Source: Azospirillum ramasamyi
GTDB lineage: Bacteria; Pseudomonadota; Alphaproteobacteria; Azospirillales; Azospirillaceae
Direction of reading: 5' to 3'
Assembly (NCBI RefSeq): GCF_003233655.1
Contig: NZ_CP029833.1
Coordinates: 372,001 to 436,000 of the forward strand
Length of the DNA stretch: 64,000 nucleotides
A model generated the notes under the pieces. That model saw only the letters and a list, made by a program, of their open reading frames with translations. It had not been told where the DNA came from and did not search any database. This document shows positions 35,131 through 42,472 of the stretch, one piece after another (position 1 is the stretch's first letter; every line of letters starts with the position of its first letter). A program made the translations under genes and the position numbers.

Positions 35131-35814
35131 ATGAGCGGGTTCGATCTGACCCTTCTCGACCATGACAACCTCGGCGGCACGATCTATCAGAAGCTGTGCG
35201 AGGCGCTGATGAAGGGGGCGTTCAAGCCGAACGACCGCCTCAAGATCCGCGATCTGGCCGAACGGCTGGGGACCAGCGTCACCCCGGTGCGCGACGCCAT
35301 CCTGCGTCTGGTGCAGGATCAGGCCCTGGTGCTGCGCTCGCCGCGCGACATCCGCGTTCCGATGCTGACCCGCGCCGCCTATCTGGAAATCCGCGACATC
35401 CGCGTCAGCCTGGAGGGGATGGCCGCCGCCCGCGCCGCCGGGATGGCCACGCCCGCCCAGATCGCCGCGCTGGAGGCGCTGCTGGCGCGCAACGAGGATG
35501 CGATGGCCGCCGGCAACACCGCGCTGGCCACCGAACTCAACCAGATCTTCCACTTCAAGCTGGCGGAGATCGCCGACATGCCGGTGCTCGGCGACATCCT
35601 GCGGCGTTTGTGGCTGCAGATGGGACCGCTGATCGCCGACGTCTATGGCGGGGCCGGGCGCACGATGATCGACCATCACTATCCGCTGATGGACGCCATC
35701 CGCCGCCATGACGGCCCGGCCGCCGCCATCGCCATCCAGGCCGACATCCTGCTGGCCAGCGGCCCGATCCTGGAGCGGATCGACGCGGAGTCCCCGGAAT
35801 CCCCCGCCTCCTGA
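35131..35814 (+). CDS. GntR-family (FadR/FCD) transcriptional regulator
   Basis: A 227-residue regulator. The N-terminal winged helix (about 12-75) has GTIYQKLCEALMKGAFKPND, LAERLGTSVTPVRDAILRLV and a short wing. The all-helical FCD ligand domain (about 85-215) contains LEIRDIRVSLEGMAAARAAG, the metal/ligand-type LNQIFHFKLAEIADMPVLGD and the closing DHHYPLMDAIRRHDGPAAAI with conserved His. A strong GGAGGGG lies before the ATG. It precedes a kinase and a phospho-lyase on the same strand, after a 106-nt gap with its own palindrome, so it likely senses their substrate or product. It most likely represses, but activation cannot be excluded. Confidence 0.92.
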   Translation: MSGFDLTLLDHDNLGGTIYQKLCEALMKGAFKPNDRLKIRDLAERLGTSVTPVRDAILRLVQDQALVLRSPRDIRVPMLTRAAYLEIRDIRVSLEGMAAARAAGMATPAQIAALEALLARNEDAMAAGNTALATELNQIFHFKLAEIADMPVLGDILRRLWLQMGPLIADVYGGAGRTMIDHHYPLMDAIRRHDGPAAAIAIQADILLASGPILERIDAESPESPAS

Positions 35815-35871
35815 CCCGATCGCCGCATCGCCGGCCCCCGGACCTCCCCGCCTCCCCAGTCCATCCATGAC

Positions 35872-35883
35872 GATGATGCATCA
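35872..35883. promoter_or_regulatory. Second copy of the GntR-cluster palindrome
   Basis: GATGATGCATCA contains the perfect 10-bp palindrome TGATGCATCA (35874-35883), 37 nt before the kinase start and 60 nt after the gntR stop. It repeats the site at 35076-35087. Its position suggests a separate regulated promoter for the two enzyme genes. Confidence 0.6.
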
Positions 35884-35920
35884 AACATTGAACGCCTCGA
35901 ACGACAAGGAGACATCGGAC

Positions 35921-36958
35921 ATGATCCCCGGTGACGTTCTGACCACCGCCGCGCCGCCGATCTCCCCCGACGAGGCCGGCGCCATGATGCGGCGCTGTTT
36001 CGGCGTGACCGGCAGCGTCCGCAGCTTGAGCAGCGAGCGCGACCGCAACTTCCACATCGCCGCCGCCGGAGGGCAGGGCTATGTGCTGAAGTTCACCAAC
36101 CCGGCGGAACCGCAGCCCGTCACCAGCTTCCAGACCGGGGCGATGCAGCATGTCACCGCGCGCGATCCCTCCCTGCCGGTGCCGCGCGTGGTGCCGACCC
36201 TGGACGGCGAGGCCCAGACGACCGTCCAGGTCGACGGCCAGACCATGGTGCTGCGGCTGCTGACCTATCTCGAAGGCACGCCGCTCCATGCCGCGCCGGC
36301 CTCGCCGGGGCTGATGCGGTCGCTGGGGGCGACGCTGGCCCGGCTGGATCTGGCGCTGGCCGACTACGCGCATCCCGGTTCGGAGCGCGATCTGCTGTGG
36401 GACATCACGCGCACCGCCAGCGTCGCCGACCGGCTGCATTACCTGCCCGACGGCCCGCGCCGCCGGATGGTGGAGCGCTTCGTCGACCGCTTCACCGGAC
36501 AGGTGGCGCCGCGGCTGCCCGCCCTGCGGCATCAGGTGATCCACAACGACCTCAACCCGCACAACGCGGTGGTCGATCCGGTCGGGCACGAGACCGTCAC
36601 CGGCATCATCGATTTCGGCGACGCGCTGAAGGCGCCGCTGGTCAACGACCTGGCGACGGCGCTCGCCTACCACGTCACCAGCGGCGAGACGCCCTTCGGC
36701 TCCCTGGTCGAGATGACCCGCGCCTACAATGCCGTGCTGCCGCTGACCCCGGAGGAGGTGGAACTGCTGCCCGATCTGGTGGCGGCCCGGCTGGCCCTGA
36801 CCATCGGCATCACCAGCTGGCGGGCGGCCGAATATCCGGCGAACGCCCCCTATATCCTGCGGAATTCCGAACGCGCCTTCGCCGGGCTGGAAAAGCTGAC
36901 CGGCGACGAGGCCGCCACCGCGCACCGCCTGCTCCATCTCGCCTGCCAGAGAGTGTGA
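35921..36958 (+). CDS. Hydroxylysine kinase-like aminoglycoside-phosphotransferase family kinase
   Basis: A 345-residue small-molecule kinase of the APH/choline-kinase fold, closest in style to hydroxylysine kinase (HYKK/AGPHD1). The N-lobe has the ATP-binding strand SLSSERDRNFHIAAAGGQGY with Lys in YVLKFTNPAE. The catalytic loop is VIHNDLNPHNAVVD (His208, Asp210) and the metal motif GIIDFGDALKA (Asp231). The DRNFHI...YVLKFTN block and IDFGDAL are typical of the HYKK/homoserine-kinase-II-like branch. AAGGAG stands 9 nt before the ATG at 35921, which excludes longer versions. It is followed after 6 nt by a phospho-lyase-type class III enzyme. Substrate: 5-hydroxylysine, ethanolamine or another amino alcohol. 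Confidence 0.8.
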   Translation: MIPGDVLTTAAPPISPDEAGAMMRRCFGVTGSVRSLSSERDRNFHIAAAGGQGYVLKFTNPAEPQPVTSFQTGAMQHVTARDPSLPVPRVVPTLDGEAQTTVQVDGQTMVLRLLTYLEGTPLHAAPASPGLMRSLGATLARLDLALADYAHPGSERDLLWDITRTASVADRLHYLPDGPRRRMVERFVDRFTGQVAPRLPALRHQVIHNDLNPHNAVVDPVGHETVTGIIDFGDALKAPLVNDLATALAYHVTSGETPFGSLVEMTRAYNAVLPLTPEEVELLPDLVAARLALTIGITSWRAAEYPANAPYILRNSERAFAGLEKLTGDEAATAHRLLHLACQRV

Positions 36959-36964
36959 ACCGTC

Positions 36965-38281
36965 ATGACCATGATCAACGCCTATGCGCCCGCCTCCGCC
37001 GGTTCCCTGCCGGAGCGCGAGCGCGCCCTGATCGCCCGCCGCGAGAAGCTGCTCGGCCCGGCCTACCGCCTGTTCTACGCCGACCCCATCCATGTGGTGC
37101 GGGGGGAGGGCTCCTACCTCTATGACGCCGACGGCAACCGCTATCTGGACGCCTACAACAACGTCGCCTCGGTCGGGCATTCGCGGCCCGAGGTGGTGGA
37201 GGCGATGGCGAAGCAGGCGGCGGTGCTGAACACCCACACGCGCTATCTGACCGACGGCATCCTCGACTTCGCCGAAGCCTTCCTGGCGGAGTTCCCGCCC
37301 GAACTGTCGCACCTGATGCTGACCTGCACCGGCAGCGAGGCCAACGATCTGGCCCTGCGCGTCGCCCGCGTCCACACCGGCGGCACCGGCGTCGTCATCG
37401 CCCACAACGCCTATCACGGCGTCACCTCGGCGCTGGCGGAGATGTCGCCCTCGTTGGGCGCCGCGGTGAAGCTGGGCGACCATGTCCGCGTGGTGCCGTC
37501 GCCCGACAGCTACCGCATCCCGGAGGCGGAGGTCGGCGCCGCCTTCGCCCGCTCGGTCGAGGAGGCCATCGCCGATCTGCGCGAGAAGGGGATCGCCCCG
37601 GCGGCGCTGCTGGTCGACACCATCTTCTCCAGCAGCGGCGTCTTCACCGATCCGGCCGGCTTCCTCGCCCCGGCGGTGGAGGCGATGCGCAAGGCCGGCG
37701 GCATCTTCATCGCCGACGAGGTGCAGCCCGGTTTCGGCCGGCTCGGCACCGATATGTGGGGCTTCGCGCGCCATGGGCTGGTGCCCGACATCGTGACGGT
37801 CGGCAAGCCGATGGGCAACGGCCACCCGGTGGCGGGGGCCATCTTCCGGCCGGAGGTGGTCGAGGCGTTCGGCAAGAACCAGCGCTATTTCAACACCTTC
37901 GGCGGCAACCCGGTGTCCTGCGCCGCGGCTCATGCGGTGCTGCGCGTCATCAAGACCGACCGGCTGCAGGAGAATGCCCTGGCCGTCGGCACCGAGATGA
38001 TCGACGGCCTGCGCGCACTGGCCGCCAAGCACGACCTGATCGGCGACGTGCGCGGCAGCGGCCTGTTCATCGGCGTCGAGATGGTGCGCGACCGCACCCT
38101 CAAGACCCCGGCGCCGGAGGAGACCGCCCGCGTGGTGAACGACATGCGCCGGCGCCGGGTGCTGATCAGCGCCACCGGGCAGGAAGGGCACATCCTGAAG
38201 ATCCGCCCGCCGCTGGTGTTCTCCTCCGACGACGCCAAGCTGTTCCTCGCCACGCTGGACGAGGTGCTGGCGGCGCTGTGA
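36965..38281 (+). CDS. Class III PLP enzyme of the phospho-lyase (AGXT2L) branch
   Basis: A 438-residue PLP enzyme of the class III aminotransferase fold. PLP lysine is Lys281 in the block VGKPMGNGHPVAGAI. That GKPMGNGHP form, together with FNTFGGNPVSCAA, is typical of ethanolamine-phosphate and 5-phosphohydroxylysine phospho-lyases rather than of true aminotransferases. Other family blocks are LTCTGSEANDLALRVARVHT, HNAYHGVTSALAEMSP and GGIFIADEVQPGFGRLG. It would remove phosphate and ammonia from the kinase product, giving an aldehyde (2-aminoadipate semialdehyde from hydroxylysine). The gene starts 6 nt after the kinase. An ordinary ω-aminotransferase activity cannot be excluded. Confidence 0.85.
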   Translation: MTMINAYAPASAGSLPERERALIARREKLLGPAYRLFYADPIHVVRGEGSYLYDADGNRYLDAYNNVASVGHSRPEVVEAMAKQAAVLNTHTRYLTDGILDFAEAFLAEFPPELSHLMLTCTGSEANDLALRVARVHTGGTGVVIAHNAYHGVTSALAEMSPSLGAAVKLGDHVRVVPSPDSYRIPEAEVGAAFARSVEEAIADLREKGIAPAALLVDTIFSSSGVFTDPAGFLAPAVEAMRKAGGIFIADEVQPGFGRLGTDMWGFARHGLVPDIVTVGKPMGNGHPVAGAIFRPEVVEAFGKNQRYFNTFGGNPVSCAAAHAVLRVIKTDRLQENALAVGTEMIDGLRALAAKHDLIGDVRGSGLFIGVEMVRDRTLKTPAPEETARVVNDMRRRRVLISATGQEGHILKIRPPLVFSSDDAKLFLATLDEVLAAL

Positions 38282-38288
38282 TAGCGCC

Positions 38289-38312
38289 GGGCGTAGGTTC
38301 CGGCTTACGCCC
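38289..38312 (+). terminator. Hairpin after the phospho-lyase gene
   Basis: GGGCGTA (38289-38295) and TACGCCC (38306-38312) form a perfect 7-bp stem with a 10-nt loop, 8 nt after the stop at 38281. No T-run follows, so it is at best a weak terminator. The 66-bp dispersed repeat lies just downstream and may help. Confidence 0.4.
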
Positions 38313-38331
38313 CATGGTAAGGGCCGCGACT

Positions 38332-38397
38332 GCGGCCCCGCAGGCCCGTGCCTGCGAAGGCAAGCGGCCGGACGGCCGCGCCCGCCGTTTGCGGGCA
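38332..38397 (+). repeat. 66-bp dispersed repeat, copy 1
   Basis: This stretch (GCGGCCCCGCAGGCCCGTGC and following, to ...GCGGGCA) is found again in reverse orientation at 51585-51650 with only two differences. It contains nested palindromes (GCGGCCG-ga-CGGCCGC; TGCCT-gcga-AGGCA). Both copies lie just after the stop codon of a gene. It is a REP-like intergenic element. Confidence 0.85.
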
Positions 38398-38434
38398 TGA
38401 CGCGACTTCGGCGGCGGGATCCGCATGGATCCCG

Positions 38435-39085
38435 TCAGCCGGCCAGCCCGGCGGCCAGATTGACCCCCAGCGCCAGCACCGCCGTGTTGAACAGGAAGGA
38501 CAATGTGCCGTGCATCAGCACCAGCCGGCGCATGGCGGCGTTGCGGGTGGTGACGTCGGATACCTGCGCCGTCATGCCGATGGTGAAGCTGAAATAGAGG
38601 AACTCCAGATAGTCGGGAGCGTCGTTGCCGGGAAAATCCAGCGGCCGCCCCCCTTGCGGTTCACCGTTCAGCCAATAGTCATGGGCGTAATGCTGGGCGA
38701 AGAAGATGTGCAGGAAGCCCCAGGACAGCAGGACCGTCGCCGCCGCCAGCCCCGCCGACAGCCCTTCGTCGGAGGAACCCTTGGCCGACATCAACTCGAC
38801 CACGATGGAGGCCAGCGCGATCAGGGAGGCCAGCACCGCCCCGGTCAGCACGCCCCATTTGCCGGGATCGAGCAGCTTGGCCCGGCGGCGCATCGACGCC
38901 ACGGTCGCCCGGCTCATCTGGATGCCGGCCATCACGATGTAGACGACGACGCCCGAATCCCACCCGATCAGCAGGGTGGTGGACAGGCGCAGCCACGCTG
39001 CCCCGGCAGCGCCGACGGCGAACGCCACCGCCAGCGCGCCCACCAGGGACGGGCGGTTGCGGAGATGGGCGAGGCTGTGGCGCAT
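38435..39085 (-). CDS. DUF1345 family membrane protein
   Basis: A 216-residue inner-membrane protein with about five hydrophobic segments. The family blocks are seen: WDSGVVVYIVMAGIQMSRAT near the N-terminus, ILLSWGFLHIFFAQHYAHDY-like sequence (here VLLSWGFLHIFFAQHYAHDY), and the C-terminal DYLEFLYFSFTIGMTAQVSD followed by HGTLSFLFNTAVLALGVNLA. DUF1345 has no known biochemical role. It lies 43 nt downstream of the DedA-ATP-grasp gene on the same strand and may be co-transcribed with it. Confidence 0.88.
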   Translation of the reverse strand: MRHSLAHLRNRPSLVGALAVAFAVGAAGAAWLRLSTTLLIGWDSGVVVYIVMAGIQMSRATVASMRRRAKLLDPGKWGVLTGAVLASLIALASIVVELMSAKGSSDEGLSAGLAAATVLLSWGFLHIFFAQHYAHDYWLNGEPQGGRPLDFPGNDAPDYLEFLYFSFTIGMTAQVSDVTTRNAAMRRLVLMHGTLSFLFNTAVLALGVNLAAGLAG

Positions 39086-39128
39086 CGCGCCCCCATGCGA
39101 TTTCCGCCGGGTGCTTCCGGCCGACAGA

Positions 39129-40907
39129 TCAGTTGGAGGCCGGGTAGAGCGGAAGCAAGCTCTGCTGGCGGCGCTGGTAGCTGACCAGCTCCCAGGCGGT
39201 CAGCGGCTTCGCGCCCTGCGCCCGGCAGGCGTCGGCCACCTCGAACATCAGGGCCTGCTGGTGGAACAGGGTGGCGTAGGCGGCGCCCAGCCGGAATTCC
39301 GGATCCCACATGTGGATGGCCTCGGCGCCTGCGCCGTTCACCTCGATGATGCGGAAATCCTCGCCCATCGCCAGCCGCTCCACCGAGGCGAAGCGCACGT
39401 CGAAGCGGCCGAAATGGAAGCCCGGCATCTGGTCGGCGATCTCGTCGAAACGCGCGGTCAGCGTCGCGGTGACGTGTCCGCAGGCATCCTTGTAGAGCCC
39501 GCCGACCCGGCTGCTGCCGACCAGAGACAGCCGCACCGTCCGGCCCGCCGCCGGCACCTCGTCCAGCCGGCCGGCCAGCGCCTCGTGATGCAGGTCGGCC
39601 TTCCAGGAGGCGCGGGGGTCGGCGGCGATCAACTCGCGCAGGCTGGACCGGCCGTCGCCCACCACATGGGGGAAATAGCGGAAGGTCATGGAGAAGATGC
39701 GGCCGTGCCGCTCGCCGGGCTTGCGGACGTAGAAGATGCCGGCCTCGCCCGCATACTCCACATGCTCCTGCAGGATCACCCGCGCTTCGGCCGGGAAGCC
39801 GGCGAGATAGGCGCGCAGGTCGGCCGCATCGCGCACCAGCCGCACGCCGATGCCGCGCCAGCCGATGTCCGGCTTGGCGACCAGCGGGAAGGACAGGCCG
39901 GCGCCGGACGCCAGCCGGTCGAGCGCCGCCGGGGTCAGCGACGGGCGGTTGGTCAGCGCCATGGAACGCGCCGCCCACCGGCGCGCCGCCGGGCCGATCA
40001 GGTCCATGCAGGCGATCTTCGATTCGCCCAGCAGCCCGCCGGCCTCGATGGAGGGGTTGGCGGCGGTCGGCAGGGTGACGCTGCGGTAGCGGACGCCCAG
40101 GGCCAACCACTGGACGGCCAGCGGGATGTAGAACAGCAGCGGCGGAATGCGCTCCGCCCAGCCGATGGTGGGGGCGCCGGCCGGCACCACCGGCAGGCCG
40201 GGCAGGGCGAGGGCGCGCGGCGCGGGATTGCAGTGCAGCGCCTCGCGCAGGCCGCTGGGCAGATGCGGCTCGACCCTGGCCCGGAGGCGGGCGAACGCCG
40301 CGCCGGCGATGGACTGCGCCCGTTTGGTGCGCAGGACGACCAGCAGGGCCGCGCAGCCGATGCCGATCACCTGCACCTGGACCGCCGCCGCCTCCAGCGA
40401 CGAGGTCATCAGCGTCAGCAGAAGCCCGACATGCACCCCCGCCGTCACCAGGGTGATGACGATGAAGCGCAGGAACGGCACCCGCATCACGCCGCAGGCG
40501 AAGTAGGTCGGGAACAGGACGCCGGGAACAATCCGGCAAGTCACCAGCGTCGGCAGCAGGTTCTTCTGCAATGCCACGCGGCAGCGCTCAAGCATCGGAC
40601 CCTCGCTCCGCCGCCGGATCCAGCCGACCCGCAGGGACAACAGCCCAAGGACATAAATGAAAAGGTCGCCGATAACGATTCCGCACAGCAACGTAATGGC
40701 GGTTACGCCGATGCTGACCGTACCGACGCTGACCAGACTGGCCCCCACCGCAATTGCAACGTCTTCGTGCAGAAGCGTAAGCAAAGCAAGGCCCAGCAAC
40801 AGAGGAAAACCGGCGAGGGCGGTTATTGGTTGCAATGCAGCAAACACGGGCGGGATGTCCAAGGATGAACGGCGATCAGTGCGCCATCGGCAAAATTGCA
40901 TAGGCAA
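39129..40907 (-). CDS. DedA-like membrane domain fused to an ATP-grasp domain
   Basis: A 592-residue fusion. Residues about 25-195 are a DedA/VTT (SNARE-associated) membrane domain: EDVAIAVGASLVSVG, GIVIGDLFIYVLGLL with Gly80-Asp81, the re-entrant RIVPGVLFPTYFACGVMRVP with Arg125 and Pro128, and a last TM to about 192. Residues about 325-570 form an ATP-grasp domain: FPLVAKPDIGWRGIGVRLVR (Lys345), RVILQEHVEYAGEAGIFYVR, the loop GDGRSSLRELI, FHFGRFDVRFAS and the metal-binding Glu522/Asn524 in IIEVNGAGAE. All expected ATP-grasp residues seem present, so the domain should be active, making an amide, peptide or thioester bond. DedA proteins move or flip lipids. The substrate is unknown. The first roughly 95 codons and upstream DNA are more AT-rich than the rest. 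Confidence 0.8.
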   Translation of the reverse strand: MPMQFCRWRTDRRSSLDIPPVFAALQPITALAGFPLLLGLALLTLLHEDVAIAVGASLVSVGTVSIGVTAITLLCGIVIGDLFIYVLGLLSLRVGWIRRRSEGPMLERCRVALQKNLLPTLVTCRIVPGVLFPTYFACGVMRVPFLRFIVITLVTAGVHVGLLLTLMTSSLEAAAVQVQVIGIGCAALLVVLRTKRAQSIAGAAFARLRARVEPHLPSGLREALHCNPAPRALALPGLPVVPAGAPTIGWAERIPPLLFYIPLAVQWLALGVRYRSVTLPTAANPSIEAGGLLGESKIACMDLIGPAARRWAARSMALTNRPSLTPAALDRLASGAGLSFPLVAKPDIGWRGIGVRLVRDAADLRAYLAGFPAEARVILQEHVEYAGEAGIFYVRKPGERHGRIFSMTFRYFPHVVGDGRSSLRELIAADPRASWKADLHHEALAGRLDEVPAAGRTVRLSLVGSSRVGGLYKDACGHVTATLTARFDEIADQMPGFHFGRFDVRFASVERLAMGEDFRIIEVNGAGAEAIHMWDPEFRLGAAYATLFHQQALMFEVADACRAQGAKPLTAWELVSYQRRQQSLLPLYPASN

Positions 40908-41119
40908 TCGTAATCATCACGTTAAAACTTTTGATGAACCGCTCAGAACACCGAAAGTTTCTTTTAAGTCATATCGCATCGTTATGGCTAGGATAGAAAA
41001 TATGTGTTTGCAGGTATGGCATCGGCACGGCACAGTGCGCTTCAATCGATGACCGGCCACTTGGCAGCCGGCCGGCAACCGGCGGCGCACCGCCATACGA
41101 CATGACCAGGAGACGCACC

Positions 41120-42298
41120 GTGCAGAGCATCCAGTGGGACGACGCCTTCCTCCTTGAAGCCCAGCTGACCGAGGATGAGAAGCTGGTGCGCGACAGCGCC
41201 CGCGCCTACTGCCAGGACCGGCTGCAGCCCCGCGTCATCTCCGCCTTCCGCGAGGAGCGGTTCGACCGCGAGATCATGAGCGAGATGGGCGAGCTGGGCC
41301 TGCTGGGTCCGACCATCCCGGAGGAGTACGGCGGGCCGGGCGTCAGCCACGTCGCCTACGGGCTGGTCGCCCGCGAGGTGGAGCGGGTCGACAGCGGCTA
41401 TCGCTCCGCCATGTCGGTGCAGTCCTCGCTGGTCATGCACCCGATCTACGCCTATGGCAGCGAAGAGCAGAAGAAGAAGTGGCTGCCGCGCCTGGCCACC
41501 GGCGAGCTGGTCGGCTGCTTCGGCCTGACCGAGCCGGACCACGGCTCCGACCCCAACGGCATGAAGACCCGCGCCACCAAGGTCGACGGCGGCTATCTGC
41601 TGTCGGGCTCCAAGATGTGGATCACCAACTCCCCCATCGCCGACCTCGCCATCGTCTGGGCGAAGTCGGACGCCCATGACAACAAGATCAAGGGCTTCGT
41701 GGTGGAGCGCGGGACCAAGGGCTTCTCCACGCCGAAGATCGAGGGCAAGCTGTCTCTGCGCGCTTCGGTCACCGGCGAGATCGTTCTGGACGAGGCCTTC
41801 GTTCCCGACGAGAACCTGCTGCCCAACGTGGCCGGCCTGGGCGGTCCGTTCGGCTGCCTGAACAAGGCGCGCTACGGGATCGCCTGGGGCGTGATGGGGG
41901 CCGCCGAGTTCTGCTGGCACGCCGCCCGCCAGTACACGCTGGACCGCAAGCAGTTCGGCCGTCCGCTGGCCCAGACCCAGCTGGTCCAGAAGAAGCTGGC
42001 CGACATGATGACGGAGATCACGCTGGGCCTGCAGGCCTGCCTGCGGGTCGGCCGCATGATGGACGACGGCAGCTGGTCGCCGGAGGCGATCTCGCTGATC
42101 AAGCGCAACAACTGCGGCAAGGCGCTCGACATCTCCCGCGTCGCCCGCGACATGCACGGCGGCAACGGCATCTCCGAGGAATTCCAGGTCATCCGCCACA
42201 TGGTGAACCTGGAGACGGTGAACACCTACGAGGGCACCCACGACGTCCACGCCCTGATCCTGGGCCGGGCGCAGACGGGCCTGCAGGCCTTCTCGTAA
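41120..42298 (+). CDS. gcdH: Glutaryl-CoA dehydrogenase
   Basis: FAD enzyme that oxidises and decarboxylates glutaryl-CoA to crotonyl-CoA in lysine, hydroxylysine and tryptophan degradation. The 392-residue protein has the acyl-CoA dehydrogenase blocks [40 protein letters not shown] and [11 protein letters not shown]-like (here [20 protein letters not shown]), plus GCDH-specific [20 protein letters not shown] and [20 protein letters not shown] with the catalytic Glu371. Start is the GTG at 41120: AGGAG stands 7 nt before it, whereas the ATG at 41102 has no ribosome site. It is separated by about 210 bp of AT-rich DNA from the divergent DedA fusion gene. Confidence 0.95.
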   Translation: MQSIQWDDAFLLEAQLTEDEKLVRDSARAYCQDRLQPRVISAFREERFDREIMSEMGELGLLGPTIPEEYGGPGVSHVAYGLVAREVERVDSGYRSAMSVQSSLVMHPIYAYGSEEQKKKWLPRLATGELVGCFGLTEPDHGSDPNGMKTRATKVDGGYLLSGSKMWITNSPIADLAIVWAKSDAHDNKIKGFVVERGTKGFSTPKIEGKLSLRASVTGEIVLDEAFVPDENLLPNVAGLGGPFGCLNKARYGIAWGVMGAAEFCWHAARQYTLDRKQFGRPLAQTQLVQKKLADMMTEITLGLQACLRVGRMMDDGSWSPEAISLIKRNNCGKALDISRVARDMHGGNGISEEFQVIRHMVNLETVNTYEGTHDVHALILGRAQTGLQAFS

Positions 42299-42314
42299 GG
42301 TCTTGAGACTCGCC

Positions 42315-42467
42315 CTCTCCCGCCCCGGGAGAGGGAGGGGCCCACCGTGAAACGGCGGGGGGGGAGGGTTAGGGGCGAGCCGAGACTCGGTGTGGTTGCG
42401 GATTCTCGGACCGACCCTCATCCTTCCCACGTCGTGGGTCCCCTCCTTCTCCTGGGGCGGGAGAGGG
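42315..42467. repeat. Inverted pair of palindromic mosaic elements between gcdH and mcp
   Basis: CTCTCCC-GCCCC-GGGAGAG (42315-42333) and, in opposite orientation, CCCACG-t-CGTGGG followed by a TTCTCCTGGGGCGGGAGAG copy ending near 42467. About 80 bp lie between. The two convergent genes gcdH and mcp end at the edges of this element, so it probably serves as a two-way terminator. Confidence 0.75.
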
Positions 42468-42472
42468 TGTTT

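Noticed and set aside
41102-41119. ATG start for glutaryl-CoA dehydrogenase at 41102
   Set aside because: No ribosome site precedes it; the AGGAG within this stretch is correctly spaced for the GTG at 41120.
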